The notes below the pieces were generated by a model, which ran no database searches, was not told the origin of the DNA, and was given only the letters and a program-made list of their open reading frames with translations. Shown here in pieces: positions 59,646 to 64,000 of a stretch of 64,000 nt of DNA. The DNA is from Saccharum officinarum. Taxonomy: Eukaryota > Streptophyta > Magnoliopsida > Poales > Poaceae. The stretch is from assembly GCA_020631735.1 (NCBI GenBank), contig CM036231.1, positions 2,197,831 through 2,261,830 of the forward strand, in the 5' to 3' direction. How positions within the stretch are numbered: the first letter of the stretch is position 1; every line of letters starts with the position of its first letter. The translations under genes were made by a program, and so were the position numbers.

Positions 59646-60208
59646 GTTCTTTTCAAAACTATGTATGACATTAAATTATCACTGCTGCACCCAACTACCT
59701 AGAGCCATGACCTTCTTGATAGTACATTGTTTGCAGGATAAATGCAATTCTATCTTATGTGGCATGCGGGCATTATGGATAGCAAAGAAGTAGTTGAAAA
59801 CACGGGGAAACATCAATTTCTATAACTCAATCACACAAGTGTGCATGGGAAATGCCAACTGATCTTTTCCATTCCATATGACTTCACATCATAAAGTACA
59901 ATATACGTGCAAAATATAATGATTACTATGGTATTTATTTTAGCTTGGCTGCTAAATGTCTCGTGTAATTTTTTGTCACTCTCATATATTGCAAATTAAT
60001 CAATAAGAGAGATAAAGCTATCCTTTTATATCAGAAATAAGCTAGGCAAAACATCCAATCCAATAAGCAAGCTAATACATGCTCTGTTCGGAAAAGCTTA
60101 CAATCCTAGCTTCCTAAGGCATACTTAGTCGAGTGGAGAAATATCACATTTACCCCTACACTGGTACTTATCCTGCCACTCATAGCTCACTTTGCTTCGA
60201 TCTAGTAC

Positions 60209-60888
60209 CAGTGGCGGAGCCACAGGATATGCCGGGTATGCCCCGGCAACGCTGTTACGGTGACTGGTGCCCTCTGCCCTGCTGTCCTCCTCCCCTGATC
60301 ACTCGTCTTCGTCTACAATTTGCACGGCTGTGCAGTCACGGAGACTCGCTGATTCACTATTTCTCTTAGGTAAAATTTAATCTTTTGCTCTTTGTTATTT
60401 TAGAAAATTATTATCTACTTTCATAGCTATTCAACATCAAATTGTTCAATTATTTAGAATCGTGTTTTTAATGTTTGTACAGTTATAAATAGAAACTCAG
60501 ATATTGTATCTCTTTTGGATGATTGTCTAGTCACTTTCATTACAGAGGATATTTTCTTTAAAGTTGACAAAGATGGTATAATAAGACATTCATGTCCCTT
60601 CAAAAGTATCTAATAAAACAGTTAGAAAAATAACATTGTAAGTCTCTGATGCTCTTTTATGTCTATATTTAAATTATCGATATGCCTTTTGAACTATTTA
60701 TGTTGTATTTAATGGATGATTTGAACTTAATTCATGAATTTAAGCTTTATCGTGTTATTTAGTGCATATATACCGAATCATATTGTTAATTTTACAATTA
60801 TTACCGAATTGCTAAAATAGATGTACTGAATTGCATATGAAATTTTTTTAGCGGCATACCCTTAACTAAAATCCTATATTCGCCACTG
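60209..60888. mobile_element. hAT-type non-autonomous DNA transposon
   Basis: 680 bp with inverted ends CAGTGGCGGA / (T)TCGCCACTG and a perfect 8-bp target duplication TCTAGTAC (60201-60208 and 60889-60896), diagnostic of hAT elements. Inside is a short frame (about 60490-60610) reading LLDDCLVTFITEDIFFKV, similar to the C-terminal region of hAT transposases; the rest of the transposase is absent. Confidence 0.9.
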
Positions 60889-61439
60889 TCTAGTACTTAC
60901 AGGAATAAATGGGAGTACAAGTGGGATCGACTGCACAACTAGCCTATGAAGCTATGGTTGCATTCTTTGCCAAACATGGCATGGAGCTAAAGTTGCATGC
61001 TTATCCGCAGAGAGGAAGTACCTAATATAAATTTTGCATACGCTAGAAAAAGCACTCCGTGGGTGCAAGAGGGCGTATCCCTATAAAAAAAGTGCTTGAA
61101 AATGATCTTAAACTCCACCTGTGAGTAAAGCGCGCCCGGGTATTGATCTGTCCTATAGAGATGCTCGCCCAAGTGCAACATGTCTTAAGTGAAGCATGAA
61201 TGGGCCGATGCTGATTCATGCAAACATCCATGCATCTTTAGCCCCAGAGATTTGATAGGCTGACATTTCATACGAGACTATGAGAGATATCTTGATGTAA
61301 TTTACTATTGCAAGTTGGAACGCTTAATTAGTTTTAGAGCTCGTTTGAGACCGTTTCACTCTATCTTTTTTTTAGCTTCGCTCCTAAGTTTACTAGCTAA
61401 ATATAGACAACTCTACAAGCTCTATAAAAAAGGAATTGA

Positions 61440-61760
61440 GAGTCAATTCCGGTTGTTTTGTGTCAGCGTCTAGAGGACCGAGGGTCTAAACAGAGCGACA
61501 AGTGAATTTGTATCTGCGCGTCTAGGCCCGAATAGTGTGCAAAGCGGACACAATGGTGTATACTGGTTCGGATAGGAACGGCCCTACGTCTAGTGGGTTC
61601 TACTGCTGCTCGTGTTGCCTTGCACCGGAGTGCTCGTAGTAGGAGTTACAAGCTTTCGAGAGAGAGAGAGCGGATCATAGGTCTCTTCGGGGGATTTTGT
61701 GTGTGAGATGTGTGTTTCGGCTGATCGTTGTCTTAGCGAGGTATGTGTTCCTCATTTTCT
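61440..61760. repeat. LTR-like fragment of a grass retrotransposon
   Basis: Contains GCGCGTCTAGGCCCGAATAG, TATACTGGTTCGGATAGGAA and CTACTGCTGCTCGTGTTGCC, words typical of LTRs of abundant grass retrotransposons (recalled resemblance). Ends not defined. Confidence 0.4.
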
Positions 61761-61779
61761 ATGTTTGTTCCGTCGAGGG

Positions 61780-62885
61780 GTTGTTGACATTTCTTACATC
61801 ACTATGCACTAAGTTGTTATCCTTAACGTGATGCTCAAAATGCTAGTAATTGTAACTACACTTGAAAACTCTAAATAATATTAAAACATAAGTATTCGCA
61901 AGCGCACAGATAAATCATCTACTGTAGCATTCTACCTAGAGTATTCCGAGTATCGTTTATTTATTTTAATCCCAAAGGAAGGACCGCGAGGCAAATGTTT
62001 ATATGACTAAATAAATGTGCAGACCTATGATAAACCAACCACTCTTATACTTTAGCAGGGGTAAGTCAAGTAAAAGATAAATAAGTTCAACATGATAATG
62101 GTATTCCAGAGATAGAAAGGAGCAGAGACTCATTAAAGGTAGTATGACTAATCTATAGATTCGATCAGAGTAAGAATTCCTAAGTTATTCCTAAACACTA
62201 AGTCTTATTGCTCACTCTAGCATATATATCTTCATCTACTAGTAAAACTGAATCAAGACAAAATTATAAGGAACATCAACTAGGGAAAATCTGAAACATA
62301 GTCTTCATCTCCTTCGAGACTGGGCTATACTAATTAATCTATATATGGGGGATGGACAGCAAAGGACTCAACGCAGCTATCACCTATGTGATCTACCACC
62401 TCCTAGCACATAGCGGGCACTCGCAGGGGAATTTCATATCTAAGCACCATGCTTACATAATCAAAGCTACTTAACTCTTGCGCGAACTAAATTAAGTACT
62501 CTACGAACATATGCAAATGCAAATCATTAAATAATACTATATCCAATATATAATTAGAGCAAACTAAGAACATAATAAAGAGGAACATAATATTAAAATA
62601 GAATAAAGCCATAAATGAGATACAAAGGCAAATTATCAAATCTCCAGACGAACAAATCCGAAATCCTGAGCAAATTGCCCAACTCTACTCCAAACTCTCT
62701 AGAAAGCCTATACTAAGAAATTAGAGAATCAGAGCTCTCTCTATCTAATCTCTAGAAACCATAATATCTAGACTACTCTTGACTTATGATCAGGTGATGA
62801 TGTCCTTCAGGAGGGGGTATGAGTCTTTATTTATAGCCCTGAGGAAGAACCGTCAGCCCTTGGATCAAATCGACTTTCACGAACG
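61780..62885 (-). repeat. LTR-like AT-rich repeat with internal TATA
   Basis: Read on the minus strand it has TATAAATAAAGACTC near 62840 and long A/T-rich sequence ending in TGTTGACATTTC-type text near 61780. Looks like an LTR of a grass element inserted beside or into the gag fragment to its right. Assignment tentative. Confidence 0.35.
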
Positions 62886-62889
62886 GTGG

Positions 62890-64000
62890 AGATGCATCCT
62901 AAGAGGCAGTGGAGGAAGTATCTAGAAGGGCGTAGAGGAATCCTAGGAGAAGATGTCAAGGATAAGGACTTCTCACATAAGTTTTTGATGAACTTACCTA
63001 AGAAGTTTGCTATCTTGAGGAAGATGATCCAAAGAGAGGGTTTGGACAAGGTGACTCCAAACCAAGTGCTTGAAGATGTCATGACCGATGCTCAATATGA
63101 TGATGATGAAGATGAAGATGAGAAGAAGGAGATCAAGGTAAAGCAAGAGAAGCCCATTGCATTCAAGGCTTTATCTTCTAAAGGCAAGAGCAAGGTGGAG
63201 AGCGATGATGATGATCCATTCGATGATGAGACCATGGTCCTTCTTGTGCACAAGATGGAAAGGTTAAAGAAGAAGAAAGGATATGGGGCAAGGAAGAGGA
63301 GAGACACTATGAAGGCAAAGATCCTTTGCTACAATTGCAATAGTCCCGATCACATAGTGGTGGATTGCCCCTATGAAGATAAGAGATTTTATAATGGGGA
63401 CTTGAAGCTCAAGAAGAACAAGAAGGATAAGAAAGAGAAGGAGAAGAAAGCAAAGAAGAGCTTCACATTCAATAAGAAGAAGAAGGGTGGTGGTTATGTG
63501 GTCACTTGAGATAGTGACAACTCTGATAGTGATGATGATGCAAGCTCTAGTGATGATGAAAGGATCACTCAGCGAGCCATTGCAAGCCTTGCCCTCTCCA
63601 ACAAGTCATCCATCTTTGACACTACATCGACATGCCTTATGGCCAAGCCTACCAAGGTAAAATATGATGATAGTGATAATGATTCTTGTGCTAGTGATGG
63701 TTGTAGGAGTGATGATGAGGAAGATGAGGACTACTCCAAGGATGATCTATTGGGCATAATAGATCAAATGATTAAGGGCTACAAGAGGACCACCAAGAGA
63801 TGCAAAATCTTGGAGCAAGAGCTCATTGCCAAGAGCAATAAAAATGATGCCTTGACGGAGGAGCTTGTTGCTCTCAAAAAGAGTAAGGAGTGCAAAGGAA
63901 TTAAACAAGAGTTCAAAGCTCTTAGAAAATCATTTGATGAGCTAGAGGCCTCTCATGAGTGTCTAAAGGAAGACCACGAGGATCTTGAAATTGCTCACAC
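62890..64000 (+). pseudogene. Partial Gag of a SIRE/Maximus-type Copia element, runs off the window
   Basis: One frame encodes KDFSHKFLMNLPKKFAILRK (gag core), acidic DDDEDEDEKKE, then a CCHC zinc knuckle CYNCNSPDHIVVDC near 63330-63372. A Lys-rich stretch, a Ser/Asp-rich acidic stretch and a coiled-coil-like C-terminal region follow. A TGA at 63507-63509 interrupts an otherwise open frame that continues to the window edge. The N-terminal part is missing where the LTR-like repeat begins. Confidence 0.75.

Overview
The window looks like nuclear DNA of a grass (Poaceae, probably a panicoid such as sorghum or a relative). This is inferred from Stowaway MITEs with the typical CTCCCTCCGTCCC ends, a GGCCTGTTTAGTT-type MITE family, a tRNA-derived SINE, GC-rich first exons, short-LTR Copia elements and LINE tails. 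No bacterial or organellar features were seen.

Two host genes are recognisable, both on the minus strand. The main one, at 57400-29019, is a callose synthase (glucan synthase-like) of the Arabidopsis CalS5/GSL2 and rice GSL5 type. I reconstructed 42 exons with consistent splice sites that sum to 5,862 nt, an open frame of 1,953 codons plus stop. It is stretched by two related short-LTR Copia retrotransposons, one in intron 24 (41843-46577, same strand as the gene) and one in intron 36 (31412-37083, opposite strand). Each has a 5-bp target duplication. Introns also hold a SINE, a MITE and several LINE tails. The second gene (16195-15333) is a small PPPDE/DeSI-type peptidase gene whose frame is broken by apparent indels.

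Layout: 1-14913 and 17031-31945 are near-identical copies of the same 14.9 kb. Each holds MITEs, a decayed LINE, long-terminal-repeat-like DNA, an AT microsatellite, the last six callose synthase exons and the 5' end of the intron-36 Copia. A run of exactly 100 N (14914-15013) follows the first copy. Most differences between the copies are homopolymer-length changes, and they cluster beside the gap. The simplest reading is two overlapping contigs or haplotypes placed end to end, not a biological duplication, but the sequence alone cannot settle this.

31946-57400 carries the rest of the callose synthase gene. 57401-64000 holds its promoter, mostly featureless intergenic DNA, a LINE fragment, a clean hAT-type element (60209-60888), LTR-like sequence, and at the right edge part of a SIRE/Maximus-type Copia gag (about 62890-64000). 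I found no clearly new biological system. The items most worth checking are the duplicated contig end, the uORF that overlaps the callose synthase start codon, and the pair of related Copia insertions in that gene.
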